In this document: one piece after another, positions 8,220-16,589 of the stretch
How the letters are laid out: each line of letters starts with the position of its first letter
Position numbering within the stretch: position 1 is the first letter of the stretch
Assembly (NCBI RefSeq): GCF_048892425.1
Contig: NZ_JBLZHU010000001.1
Location: 434,001 to 498,000 of the forward strand
Reading direction: 5' to 3'
DNA from: Pacificispira sp002696645
GTDB lineage: Bacteria > Pseudomonadota > Alphaproteobacteria > UBA8366 > Aestuariispiraceae
DNA length: 64,000 nt
Position numbers and translations under genes: made by a program
Notes under the pieces: generated by a model
Told to the model about the DNA's origin: nothing
Seen by the model: only the letters and a program-made list of their open reading frames with translations
The model's database searches: none

Positions 8220-9381
8220 TCTGGTATCCTCCCGGACCAAGGGCTTTTTTGTACAGTGCCATCGTTTCGGCAACGATGATACCTTCGGCAAAGTCCTTTT
8301 CCACAGCCAGCCTTGCCCCTTTACCCAATTGGCGGCGCAAGGCTGGGTTTTCAGCCAATTTTTGTAGAGCGTCGGCCAGGGGTTCCACGGATTTCAGGGG
8401 AATCCGCAAACCGGTTTCCCCGTCCCGACAAATCTCCCGACAGCCCGGCACATCGGTCGCGATCACCGGGCGTGCACAGGCTGCCCCTTCCAGCAACGAT
8501 TTAGGCAAGCCCTCGCGATAGGATGGCAGCACCGCGATATGGGCAGAGCCATACGTGCCGGGTATATCTGATGAAGGACCTGCGATTTCGACCACACGTT
8601 CGTCTTGCCAGGCCTTCAGGGTGGCGACCGGGATGCTGGCTGGATTGGCATCGGTTGGGCCGACCAGCCGGATTGTGATGTCGACCCCTCGCTGTTTCAG
8701 AAGACGCGCGGCCTCCACCAATTCGCCGATCCCCTTGTCCCACAGCATCCGGCTGACACAAACAGCGACGGGCGTTCCTGGCGGTTCTGGCATCGGGTAA
8801 AACCGATCGATGTCCACACCAGAGCCTCGAATCACCACGATCCGTGCAGGCTTCACATGCATGCGATTTTCAAACAGGGCGGCATCATCCGAATTTTGCA
8901 CGATCAGATGGGTGTTCCGGCGGTTATTCAGCCAACCAAAAGCCCGCTCAACGACTGGTCTTAACAGGGTGATTTTCCAGCCCGTGGCGATAAAAAGGAA
9001 TCCCAGCCCCGCCATGGCATTTACAACGGCCGGGGTTCCTGTTTTCGCTGCCGCCAACCCGCCATACAGGACCGGTTTCATCGCTACATGATGCACCAGA
9101 TCCGGCTGCTCCTGGCGATACAGACGTGTTATTGCGCGGAAGGTCTTCAGGTCCCGGACAGGGTTCAGGCCTGACCGGTCAAAAGGAATGTCGCGGGCGA
9201 CAAATCCCTCTTCAATGATGCGGTCGCGATGATCGGCCATGCGACAGGCGACAATGACTTTCGCCCCGGCATCCCGTGCCGCCCGGGCGAAGGGCAGGCG
9301 ATGAGACCAGAAATACCAGTCTTCCGTCACCAGATACAGGATCGTTTTACCACTCAGGTCCAACGATGCCACCCGTGTCAT
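8209..9381 (-). CDS. Glycosyltransferase family 4 protein
   Basis: GT-B-fold sugar transferase of 390 aa. The N-terminal acceptor lobe starts ILYLVTEDWYFWSHRLPFAR, typical of the bacillosamine/polysaccharide GT4 subgroup. The C-terminal nucleotide-sugar lobe has VCVSRMLWDKGI and the EGLPKSLLEGAACARPVIA region carrying the conserved E-x7-E pattern. The ATG at 9381 overlaps the asparagine synthase stop (ATGA). It probably moves a sugar from an NDP-sugar onto a lipid-linked or small-molecule acceptor at the cytosolic face of the membrane. No polysaccharide flippase or polymerase lies nearby, so this is not a full capsule locus. Confidence 0.9.
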   Translation of the reverse strand: MTRVASLDLSGKTILYLVTEDWYFWSHRLPFARAARDAGAKVIVACRMADHRDRIIEEGFVARDIPFDRSGLNPVRDLKTFRAITRLYRQEQPDLVHHVAMKPVLYGGLAAAKTGTPAVVNAMAGLGFLFIATGWKITLLRPVVERAFGWLNNRRNTHLIVQNSDDAALFENRMHVKPARIVVIRGSGVDIDRFYPMPEPPGTPVAVCVSRMLWDKGIGELVEAARLLKQRGVDITIRLVGPTDANPASIPVATLKAWQDERVVEIAGPSSDIPGTYGSAHIAVLPSYREGLPKSLLEGAACARPVIATDVPGCREICRDGETGLRIPLKSVEPLADALQKLAENPALRRQLGKGARLAVEKDFAEGIIVAETMALYKKALGPGGYQNDT

Positions 9382-11288
9382 GGCTTGCCCATCCAACGCT
9401 CTGCCCAGGCCTCCAGCATGCAAATGCCCCATAGGGCTTCCGCCCGTGCCCCGCGCCCGTTCAGATGGTCCTTCCAGGCCTGGCGCACAGGTGCGGGATC
9501 AATCCAGCCCCGGGATTTCAGACGGTCCTGTGATAGCAAGGTTTCAGCCCAATCGCGCAGCGGGCCGCGCAACCAATCGCCCAATGGAATGGCAAAGCCG
9601 CTTTTTGGACGATCCACTAAAGTCTGGGGCACATGGCGATACAGAACCTGCCGCAGTGGCCATTTGCTGATTCCGTTGCGGATTTTCAGTTCCGTGGGCA
9701 GGGTCCAGGCAAATTCGACCAACCGGTGATCCAACAGGGGTACACGGGCTTCCAGGCTGACGGCCATGCTGGCACGATCGACCTTGGTTAGGATGTCATT
9801 GGGTAGATAGCCAAGCGTATCGGCATAGGCAGCGCGGGCTGAGGGGTCCAGTACCGGACCATCGGGTAATTGCCCTGGAATGTTCAGGCCTGTCAGATCT
9901 TCGGGCCAATGGGTCACCAGATCCAGATAGCGCGCATCAGGGGTGCCTGCGGCAAGCGCCCGCGACAGTTTTTGGACTTTGGTGCCAAGCATGCGCGGGC
10001 GCTTCGATTCCGGCATAAACTGGGCCAAAGTATCCCATATTGCAGGCCCCGGTGCCGCCAGGGCCGCGGCCCCCATGCGGCGCATTGGTGCTGGGACGGC
10101 ACTGACCCTGCGTTCAATCTGGCCCAGGGCTTTATGACGGTTATAGCCAAAGAAAACTTCGTCCCCGCCATCGCCGCTCAGGGCCACAGTCACCTGATCG
10201 CGCGCCAGTTTGCTGACCAGATAGGTGGGCAGGGCAGATGAATCCGCAAAGGGCTCATCATACCAGTCCGGCAGATTGGGGATCAGATCCAGGGCATCCT
10301 GTGGCGACAGGTCCAGGCTGGTGTGATCGGTGCCCAGATGCCGGGCGACCGCAGCGGCATGATGCGCCTCGTCATAGTCAGAGGCCCCGAACCCGATTGT
10401 GAAGGTCTTGATCGGTCGGTCTGCTGCCTGCTGCATCAGGGCAACCACGGTCGAGGAATCCACCCCGCCGGACAATAGGGCCCCCAATGGAACATCGGCC
10501 ACCATGCGTAATTTTACGGCATCTGCGATCAGGGATTCGGTTTGGTCTATCACCTCTTCTTCGGACAGGGTTGCGATGGGTTGATTGGCAAACTGCGCCA
10601 TGGACCAATAGCAGTGCCGTGAAATCTCTCCCGCAGTATCTATTTCGGCATAATGGCCGGGCGACAGCATTTCCAGATCCTGATAAATGCATGCCGGGGC
10701 AGGAACAACATTGCCCTTCAGATAGCCATCCAGGGCGATGGGCGACAGTTTCGGTTCAAAGGTCGATGTCGCGCGCATCGCCTTTAATTCAGATGCCCAA
10801 TAGACATGATTTCCCTGGCGTCCGAAATACAGCGGCTTTATGCCCAGTCGATCCCGCACCAATACCAATTTCCGGGTTTGCGTATCCCATAAGGCAATGG
10901 CGAACATGCCGACCATGCGGGGCAGCGTGGCGGCGATGCCGTCCCGGGCGAACAGTTCCAGAATAACCTCACTGTCCGACGCGCCGCGAAATTTATAGCT
11001 GCGGCGTGCCAGGTCCTTTGCCAGGTCGCGATAGTTATAAATCTCTCCATTATAGGTCATGACATAGCGACCATCAGAGGACCGCATGGGCTGTGCCCCT
11101 AAAGGGGAGAGATCGATGATCGCCAATCGGCGAAAGGCCATGGCAATACCGGCATTCGCATCGGCCCAGACCTCGCCCATATCCGGCCCGCGATGCCACA
11201 TAGCCTGAGCCATCGCCTGTCCGGTTTCGGACAGTCGGGCATGGGAGGTTTCTTTCCTAAGATCAATCAGACCAGATATACCGCACAT
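9378..11288 (-). CDS. asnB: Asparagine synthase (glutamine-hydrolysing) family protein
   Basis: Two-domain amidotransferase of 636 aa. Cys2 of the MCGISG start is the glutaminase nucleophile, and RRLAIIDLS and YNGEIYNY (residues about 55-85) complete that domain. The synthetase half has the PP-loop LSGGVDSST near residue 267 and ALSGDGGDEVFFGYNRH downstream. The length matches the long AsnB form common in polysaccharide and natural-product loci rather than the 554-aa E. coli form. It is the first gene of a six-gene run in which four of the five junctions overlap. Its product may be asparagine or the amide of a sugar acid or peptide; co-transcription with a glycosyltransferase makes the second possible. 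The nearby intergenic region holds two palindromes. Confidence 0.9.
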   Translation of the reverse strand: MCGISGLIDLRKETSHARLSETGQAMAQAMWHRGPDMGEVWADANAGIAMAFRRLAIIDLSPLGAQPMRSSDGRYVMTYNGEIYNYRDLAKDLARRSYKFRGASDSEVILELFARDGIAATLPRMVGMFAIALWDTQTRKLVLVRDRLGIKPLYFGRQGNHVYWASELKAMRATSTFEPKLSPIALDGYLKGNVVPAPACIYQDLEMLSPGHYAEIDTAGEISRHCYWSMAQFANQPIATLSEEEVIDQTESLIADAVKLRMVADVPLGALLSGGVDSSTVVALMQQAADRPIKTFTIGFGASDYDEAHHAAAVARHLGTDHTSLDLSPQDALDLIPNLPDWYDEPFADSSALPTYLVSKLARDQVTVALSGDGGDEVFFGYNRHKALGQIERRVSAVPAPMRRMGAAALAAPGPAIWDTLAQFMPESKRPRMLGTKVQKLSRALAAGTPDARYLDLVTHWPEDLTGLNIPGQLPDGPVLDPSARAAYADTLGYLPNDILTKVDRASMAVSLEARVPLLDHRLVEFAWTLPTELKIRNGISKWPLRQVLYRHVPQTLVDRPKSGFAIPLGDWLRGPLRDWAETLLSQDRLKSRGWIDPAPVRQAWKDHLNGRGARAEALWGICMLEAWAERWMGKP

Positions 11289-11389
11289 AAGGGCAAGATA
11301 GAGCGCTGCGCAGCATTCGTCACGTCCAGAGCGATGCTGGGCGAGCGACTAAAATTTCAGATGCGACTTTATGTCATGAACACAATATT

Positions 11390-11405
11390 ATTGTTTTAAA
11401 ACAAT
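11390..11405. promoter_or_regulatory. 16-bp perfect AT-rich palindrome between asnB and the cupredoxin gene
   Basis: ATTGTTTT and AAAACAAT abut as a perfect palindrome. CAATA/TATTG arms at 11383-11387 and 11407-11411 extend it after a small bulge. It lies in the 302-bp gap between divergent genes, about 100 bp upstream of the asnB start. It is not followed by a gene end, so it is more likely an operator or leader hairpin than a terminator. No regulator family is identified. Confidence 0.4.
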
Positions 11406-11490
11406 GTATTGAAATAAGATTCTGAATGTATTTTTCAGCGCACTAACGGTGCCGTCCTTTACAGAAATATTGGTCAGCGCTACGAATTTT

Positions 11491-11507
11491 CTGCGAATAA
11501 TTCGCAG
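11491..11507. promoter_or_regulatory. Perfect 8-1-8 palindrome upstream of the iron-uptake genes (possible Fur-family operator)
   Basis: CTGCGAAT-A-ATTCGCAG is a perfect inverted repeat about 85 bp upstream of the cupredoxin start. A weak -35-like TTGGTC at 11470-11475 would put this palindrome over the -10 region, as expected for a repressor site. The shape (GCGAAT-N-ATTCGC) resembles alphaproteobacterial Fur/Mur boxes. With an FTR1 iron permease downstream, iron control is a sensible guess. The symmetry is seen; the regulator is inferred. Confidence 0.5.
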
Positions 11508-11590
11508 TTTCATGTTTGCCACGATCATGGGCAGCGAGGCGTTGGCTTTTGGAACTGACCCCTCGCAAGAAAAACAAAGGATTCTAGCAA

Positions 11591-11947
11591 ATGAAAATTC
11601 AATCAGGCCTGATTGCCGCAACGCTGGTTCTGGGCTCCATTTTCTCCGTCGCCAGTGGATCAACCGACGCCCTGGCCGATGACGCGCGGATTATCAAGGT
11701 GGAGATCCAGGATCATAAATTCACACCTGACCGAATTGAGGTCGCGGCCGGTGAGACCTTTATTCTGGAAGTATCCAACAGGGACCCTTTACCGGAAGAA
11801 TTCGAAAGCATGGCCCTGCATATCGAAAAGGTCATTGCCGGTCACACCGACGGTAAGATTCGCATCAATGGCCTTGAAGCAGGCGAATACGCCTTTATCG
11901 GTGAGTTTCATGCCGATCAGGCGAATGGTGTAATTGTCGTTAAATAA
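11591..11947 (+). CDS. Periplasmic cupredoxin-domain protein paired with FTR1
   Basis: Exported protein of 118 aa. The Sec signal peptide spans about residues 1-29 (cut after DALA). The mature part is one cupredoxin-like barrel (VEIQDHKFTPDRIEVAAGETFILEVSN) of the type found in EfeO N-domains and in stand-alone partners of FTR1. Instead of a clear type-1 copper His-Cys-His-Met set, it has EEFESMALHIEKVIAG and a late EFHAD, so its metal site may suit ferric/ferrous iron or Cu(II) rather than electron transfer. The ribosome site AAAGG lies 10 bases before the ATG. It is 20 bp upstream of the FTR1 gene and very probably delivers or oxidises iron for it. Confidence 0.88.
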   Translation: MKIQSGLIAATLVLGSIFSVASGSTDALADDARIIKVEIQDHKFTPDRIEVAAGETFILEVSNRDPLPEEFESMALHIEKVIAGHTDGKIRINGLEAGEYAFIGEFHADQANGVIVVK

Positions 11948-11967
11948 CAGCATGTTGGAGATATGAC

Positions 11968-12789
11968 ATGATAGCAGCCCTGATCATCGTCTTTCGGGAA
12001 GTTCTGGAAGCGGCCCTGGTCATCAGCATTGTTCTGTCATCGACCCGCGGCCTGCCCGGTGTGGGGCGTTGGGTCAGTGCAGGCATTGCCGCAGGGGTGG
12101 TTGGGGCTGCAATCGTCGCTCAATTTGCGGGGGTGATTTCCGATACGCTGAATGGCTATGGTCAGGAAATCTTTAATGCCTGTGTTCTGTTGCTGGCGGT
12201 TGCCATGCTGGCCTGGCACACGATCTGGATGTCGACCCATGGCCGCCAGATGGTCACTGAATTGCGCTCTGTTGGGGATACTGTACGCAGTGGGGGGCGT
12301 CCGCTCTATGCGCTGGCGCTTGTTGTCGGGTTAGCGGTTTTGCGGGAAGGGTCAGAAGTCGTGCTGTTCCTGTATGGTCTGGCGGCATCTGATGGGGGTT
12401 TTCGGCCCGCAATCCTGGGCGGGTCGGCTGGATTGGCGCTGGGCGTTACTGTCGGTGCAGTCCTGTATCTGGGCCTGCTGCGGATCCCGACCGGTAAGAT
12501 ATTCAGTGTCACGAACTGGATGATTATTCTGCTGGCCGCTGGCATGGCGGCGCAGGCGATGAACTTTCTGGCTGCAGCTGGTTTTGTCACCCTGGGTCCG
12601 ACCCTGTGGGACAGTTCATTCCTGCTGAGTGAGAGCAGTATTCTGGGGAAAATACTGCATACGCTGATCGGGTATATTGAACGCCCGACAGTGTTGCATC
12701 TTATCGTCAATATCGGAACGATCGGGCTGATCACCGGGGCAACGCGGCTGGTATCGAACAGCCAACAGAAGAAGCCGGTTTCAGGTTAA
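11968..12789 (+). CDS. FTR1-family iron permease
   Basis: Polytopic membrane protein of 273 aa with about seven helices. Both iron-binding REXXE motifs are present: REVLE at residues 10-14 and REGSE at residues 126-130, each inside a membrane helix as in FTR1/EfeU. The ribosome site GGAG is spaced seven bases from the ATG. In known systems FTR1 takes iron through the inner membrane, coupled to oxidation or to a periplasmic iron-binding partner. Here the adjacent cupredoxin fills that place, and no DyP peroxidase (EfeB) gene is present. The 3' end overlaps the convergent putR by four bases. Confidence 0.93.
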   Translation: MIAALIIVFREVLEAALVISIVLSSTRGLPGVGRWVSAGIAAGVVGAAIVAQFAGVISDTLNGYGQEIFNACVLLLAVAMLAWHTIWMSTHGRQMVTELRSVGDTVRSGGRPLYALALVVGLAVLREGSEVVLFLYGLAASDGGFRPAILGGSAGLALGVTVGAVLYLGLLRIPTGKIFSVTNWMIILLAAGMAAQAMNFLAAAGFVTLGPTLWDSSFLLSESSILGKILHTLIGYIERPTVLHLIVNIGTIGLITGATRLVSNSQQKKPVSG

Positions 12790-13259
12790 ACCGGAACCGC
12801 ATCGCCTTCCTTTACGGTTTCCATTGCGACATAGGTTGCGGTGGAAATCACGCCGGGCAGGGGGTTGATCACGTCGCCCAGAAAGTGACGAAAGCTCTCC
12901 ATATCCCTGGTGCGAACCTTCAACAGATAATCAAAGCCACCGGCGACCATGTGACATTCTGCAATACCTGGTTCTTGCTGTACGGCGTGTTTGAAATGCT
13001 CAAATATGTCGCTGGTCGTGCGGTCCAGCGTGACCTGAACGAATACGGTCAAGCCAGCCTCCAGTTTTGACGGGGACAGGCGTGCTGCATATCCGGTGAT
13101 GTATCCGCTTTTTTCCAGCCGCCGCACCCGCTCCAGGCAGGGTGTGGGAGACAGGTTCACCAATCGGGCCAGATCAACATTGCTCAGCCGCCCGTTGGCC
13201 TGTAACTGCCGCAAGATATTGCGATCAATTTTATCAAGGCTGCGCGTTGTCTCTGTCAT
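12786..13259 (-). CDS. putR: Lrp/AsnC-family regulator, probable proline-responsive activator of putA
   Basis: DNA-binding regulator of about 157 aa. The helix-turn-helix (IDRNILRQLQANGRLSNVDLA) covers roughly residues 13-60. The C-terminal RAM ligand-binding domain follows, with the usual GGFDYLLKVRT strand near residue 115. The gene is divergent from putA with about 125 bp between starts, the standard alphaproteobacterial arrangement in which PutR senses proline and switches on putA. The start at 13259 (ATG) is preferred; a GTG at 13274 adds five residues. The tail overlaps the FTR1 gene by four bases. The symbol rests on context and family. Confidence 0.85.
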   Translation of the reverse strand: MTETTRSLDKIDRNILRQLQANGRLSNVDLARLVNLSPTPCLERVRRLEKSGYITGYAARLSPSKLEAGLTVFVQVTLDRTTSDIFEHFKHAVQQEPGIAECHMVAGGFDYLLKVRTRDMESFRHFLGDVINPLPGVISTATYVAMETVKEGDAVPV

Positions 13260-13385
13260 TGCAGAATCTTTCACTATGAAATCTGGGTTTGGCTATAAGA
13301 TATATCGTCAACACCCCTAAAACAGAAGCACATTTGGCTGGGTTTGTTTTACTGTTTCGGCTCCATTCGATTAAGGGAGACGAAC

Positions 13386-16300
13386 ATGCTGCTGACCGAC
13401 AAACAAGCCGACCGGTATCTTTCTCACGGCGCTCTGCGCCAAGCGGTGCGAGACGCCTATCGCATGGATGAGGAGGCTTGTCTGACGGAGCGTTTGGGTC
13501 AGGCGAGACTGGAAGCCGCCGCCCGTGATCGGATCGAAGAGCGCGCGCGCCAATTGGTTGTCGAAGTGCGTAAGGACCGGGTTAAGTCATCTGGCATTGA
13601 CGCCTTCATGCATGAATATGAACTGTCGTCCCGGGAAGGCGTTGTTTTGATGTGCATGGCCGAAGCCCTATTGCGCATCCCCGATGATGAAACCGCTGAT
13701 GCCCTGATCAAGGATAAGATCGGGGGCGCGAATTGGGAATCCCATCTGGGTCATTCTGAAAGCTGGTTCGTGAATGCGTCAACCTGGGCCCTGATGCTGA
13801 CCGGGCGCATCGTCGGGGATGATGGCAAGTCAGCAGAGCAGGACTGGCGCGGTACAATGCGCAAATTGGTCCAGCGGTCGGGTGAACCCGTCATCCGCAA
13901 GGCAGTCAATCAAGCGATGCGCGTCATGGGACGGCAATTCGTGATGGGCCGTAAGATTGAAGAAGCCCTGGATCGTGCCAAGGGAAATGAAAGCAAAGGC
14001 TATCGCTATTCCTATGACATGCTGGGTGAGGCGGCCCGCACGATGGCAGATGCCGACCGCTATTTTAAGTCCTATAGCACGGCGATTGAGAAAATCGGCA
14101 AGGCCGCGAAAGGGCGAGGTGTCATTGAGGCACCGGGCATTTCCGTAAAGCTGTCAGCGTTGCATCCGCGCTATGAATTCGGTCAGGAAGACCGCACCCT
14201 GGATGAATTGATCCCCCGCTTGCTGGAGCTGTGTCGCAAGGCGAAGGAATATGATATCGGCCTGTGTATCGACGCGGAAGAATGTGATCGTCTGGACCTG
14301 TCGATGGAAGCGATTGAGGCGGCGGCAACAGACCCGTCCCTGGCGGGTTGGAATGGTCTGGGGCTTGCCGTTCAGGCCTATCAGAAGCGCGCCTATCCCT
14401 TTATCAAATGGCTGGCCTCTGTCGCCAAAAAGGGACAGCGCCGCATGATGGTACGCCTTGTCAAAGGGGCCTATTGGGATACGGAAGTCAAACGCGCCCA
14501 GGAATTGGGGATGAGCGATTATCCGGTCTTCACCCGCAAGGTATCCACCGACGTTTCCTATCTTGCCTGCGCCCGGTTGTTGCTGACCGAACAGGAAGCC
14601 TTTTATCCCTGCTTTGCGACCCATAATGCCCATACGCTGTCGGCCATCGCGGAAATGGCGGGGAACCGCAGTGATTTTGAATATCAGCGCCTGCATGGCA
14701 TGGGCGATGCCCTGTATGATCAGGTGGTCAGCAAGGCGGGTAAAGGCGGCTATCCAGTACGCATTTATGCGCCAGTGGGCAGTCATGAAGACCTGCTGGC
14801 CTATCTGGTGCGTCGCCTTTTGGAAAACGGGGCGAATACCAGCTTCGTCAATCGCATTGTCGATGAGCAGATGCCGATTGCAGAAATTGTTGCCGACCCC
14901 TTGCGGGAGGCGGAACGGTTAAGTCCCGTGCGTCATGCACAAATTCCAATGCCTGAAAACCTCTTTGGGCCCGGTCGTCGCAATTCTCAAGGCTTTGATA
15001 TCACCGATATTCCAACCCTGATGAACCTGCGCGACGGGATGTCCCTGGCAGAGCGGGAGCCTTGGTCTGCTGCCCCATTGGTGGGCGGGGTTCCGGTGAA
15101 AGGGAAAGCTCACGCGGTCTATAATCCCGCTGACAGCAGCCAGCGCATCGGAGAAGTGATTGATACCACAGCCGATATAGCGCGCGATGCGTTTGAACGG
15201 GCGTTGCGGGCACAAATATTATGGGATGACACGCCTGCAGGCGCACGGGCAGATGCCCTGGAAAAGGCCGCTGATTTGTATGAGCAGCATGGTGCCCGCC
15301 TGATGGCGATTGTCATGCGCGAGGCGGGTAAAACCCTGAATGATGCGATTGCAGAGCTGCGCGAGGCGGTCGACTTCCTGCGCTATTATGCGGTGCGCGC
15401 CCGCATGGAGTTTGCTCAGCCAGAGGTCCTGCCTGGACCAACCGGAGAGATTGACGAGATTTCGCTGCACGGTCGTGGTGTCTTTCTGTGTATCTCTCCC
15501 TGGAACTTCCCGCTGGCAATCTTCACCGGTCAGGTATCTGCGGCCTTGGCAGCAGGAAATGCGGTGCTGGCCAAACCGGCAGAACAGACGCCGTTGATCG
15601 CCTATGAGGCGGTGAAGCTTTTGCATGCGGCGGGGGTTCCTGTTGATGCGTTGCATCTGCTGCCCGGTGATGGGCCAACGATTGGGAATGCGATATTGTC
15701 CGATCTGCGTTTGGGCGGAGTGGCTTTCACTGGGTCTACGGCGACAGCTCGGCTGATCAATCGGACGCTGGCAGAACGAGATGGCCCGATCATTCCATTG
15801 ATTGCAGAGACCGGTGGGCAGAATGCGATGATTGTCGACAGTTCCGCCCTGCCGGAGCAAGTGACGCGCGATGTTGTCATCTCGTCCTTCCAAAGTGCTG
15901 GCCAGCGGTGTTCGGCACTGCGGGTCTTGTATATTCAGGAAGATGTGGCCGATAAACAGATCGCCATGATTGCCGGGGCCATGAAGGAATTACGGGTGGG
16001 CGACCCTGCCTGGCTGTCTACCGATCTGGGCCCTGTGATTGATGCAGAAGCGCGATCTAATCTGAATGCCCATATCGCCGAATTGAGCAAATCCAAAAAG
16101 GCGAAGAAGGTTGGTGAAACGCCGATGGAAACACAGTGTGACAAGGGCACATTCGTCGCCCCGATTGCCTTTGAAATTCTAGGAATAGAGATGCTGGAAC
16201 AAGAGCATTTTGGCCCCATTTTGCATATCGTGCGCTATAAGGCGTCGCAGTTGGATGCTGTGGTGGATGCAATCAATGGCACAGGCTTTGGCCTGACCTG

Positions 16301-16553
16301 CGCCATTCATAGCCGGATTGACGAGACGATCGGTCGGGTCCTTAAACGTTTGAAAGTTGGCAATGCTTATGTGAATCGCAATCAGATTGGCGCTATTGTA
16401 GGGGTTCAGCCATTCGGGGGTGAAGGGTTAAGCGGAACAGGACCCAAGGCAGGGGGCCCAAGATACTTGCATCGTTTTGCTTGCGAACGCACGGTGTCTG
16501 TTGATACCACGGCGGCCGGTGGCAATGCGTCCTTGATGACCTTGGAGGCCTGA
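13386..16553 (+). CDS. putA: Bifunctional proline dehydrogenase / L-glutamate gamma-semialdehyde dehydrogenase
   Basis: Two-step proline oxidising enzyme (1055 aa) that feeds electrons to the membrane quinone pool and yields glutamate. An N-terminal arm (about 1-120) leads into the FAD-binding proline dehydrogenase barrel (about 150-480, with RLVKGAYWDTEVKRAQ). The NAD-linked aldehyde dehydrogenase domain (about 520-1030) has SPWNFPL, ETGGQNAM and the catalytic Cys842 in SAGQRCSALR. The first residues are not a ribbon-helix-helix, so this is the bifunctional form without self-repression, matching the separate PutR next door. ATG 13386 follows AAGGGAG at good spacing. Confidence 0.96.
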   Translation: MLLTDKQADRYLSHGALRQAVRDAYRMDEEACLTERLGQARLEAAARDRIEERARQLVVEVRKDRVKSSGIDAFMHEYELSSREGVVLMCMAEALLRIPDDETADALIKDKIGGANWESHLGHSESWFVNASTWALMLTGRIVGDDGKSAEQDWRGTMRKLVQRSGEPVIRKAVNQAMRVMGRQFVMGRKIEEALDRAKGNESKGYRYSYDMLGEAARTMADADRYFKSYSTAIEKIGKAAKGRGVIEAPGISVKLSALHPRYEFGQEDRTLDELIPRLLELCRKAKEYDIGLCIDAEECDRLDLSMEAIEAAATDPSLAGWNGLGLAVQAYQKRAYPFIKWLASVAKKGQRRMMVRLVKGAYWDTEVKRAQELGMSDYPVFTRKVSTDVSYLACARLLLTEQEAFYPCFATHNAHTLSAIAEMAGNRSDFEYQRLHGMGDALYDQVVSKAGKGGYPVRIYAPVGSHEDLLAYLVRRLLENGANTSFVNRIVDEQMPIAEIVADPLREAERLSPVRHAQIPMPENLFGPGRRNSQGFDITDIPTLMNLRDGMSLAEREPWSAAPLVGGVPVKGKAHAVYNPADSSQRIGEVIDTTADIARDAFERALRAQILWDDTPAGARADALEKAADLYEQHGARLMAIVMREAGKTLNDAIAELREAVDFLRYYAVRARMEFAQPEVLPGPTGEIDEISLHGRGVFLCISPWNFPLAIFTGQVSAALAAGNAVLAKPAEQTPLIAYEAVKLLHAAGVPVDALHLLPGDGPTIGNAILSDLRLGGVAFTGSTATARLINRTLAERDGPIIPLIAETGGQNAMIVDSSALPEQVTRDVVISSFQSAGQRCSALRVLYIQEDVADKQIAMIAGAMKELRVGDPAWLSTDLGPVIDAEARSNLNAHIAELSKSKKAKKVGETPMETQCDKGTFVAPIAFEILGIEMLEQEHFGPILHIVRYKASQLDAVVDAINGTGFGLTCAIHSRIDETIGRVLKRLKVGNAYVNRNQIGAIVGVQPFGGEGLSGTGPKAGGPRYLHRFACERTVSVDTTAAGGNASLMTLEA

Positions 16554-16589
16554 GCCAGTCGATTTGTGTAAAATGGATGGGCGGGATTC

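Noticed and set aside
11388..11663. Minus-strand open frame of 91 codons over the asnB/cupredoxin gap.
   Set aside because: It spans the palindromes and the cupredoxin start on the other strand, and has no ribosome site or family features.
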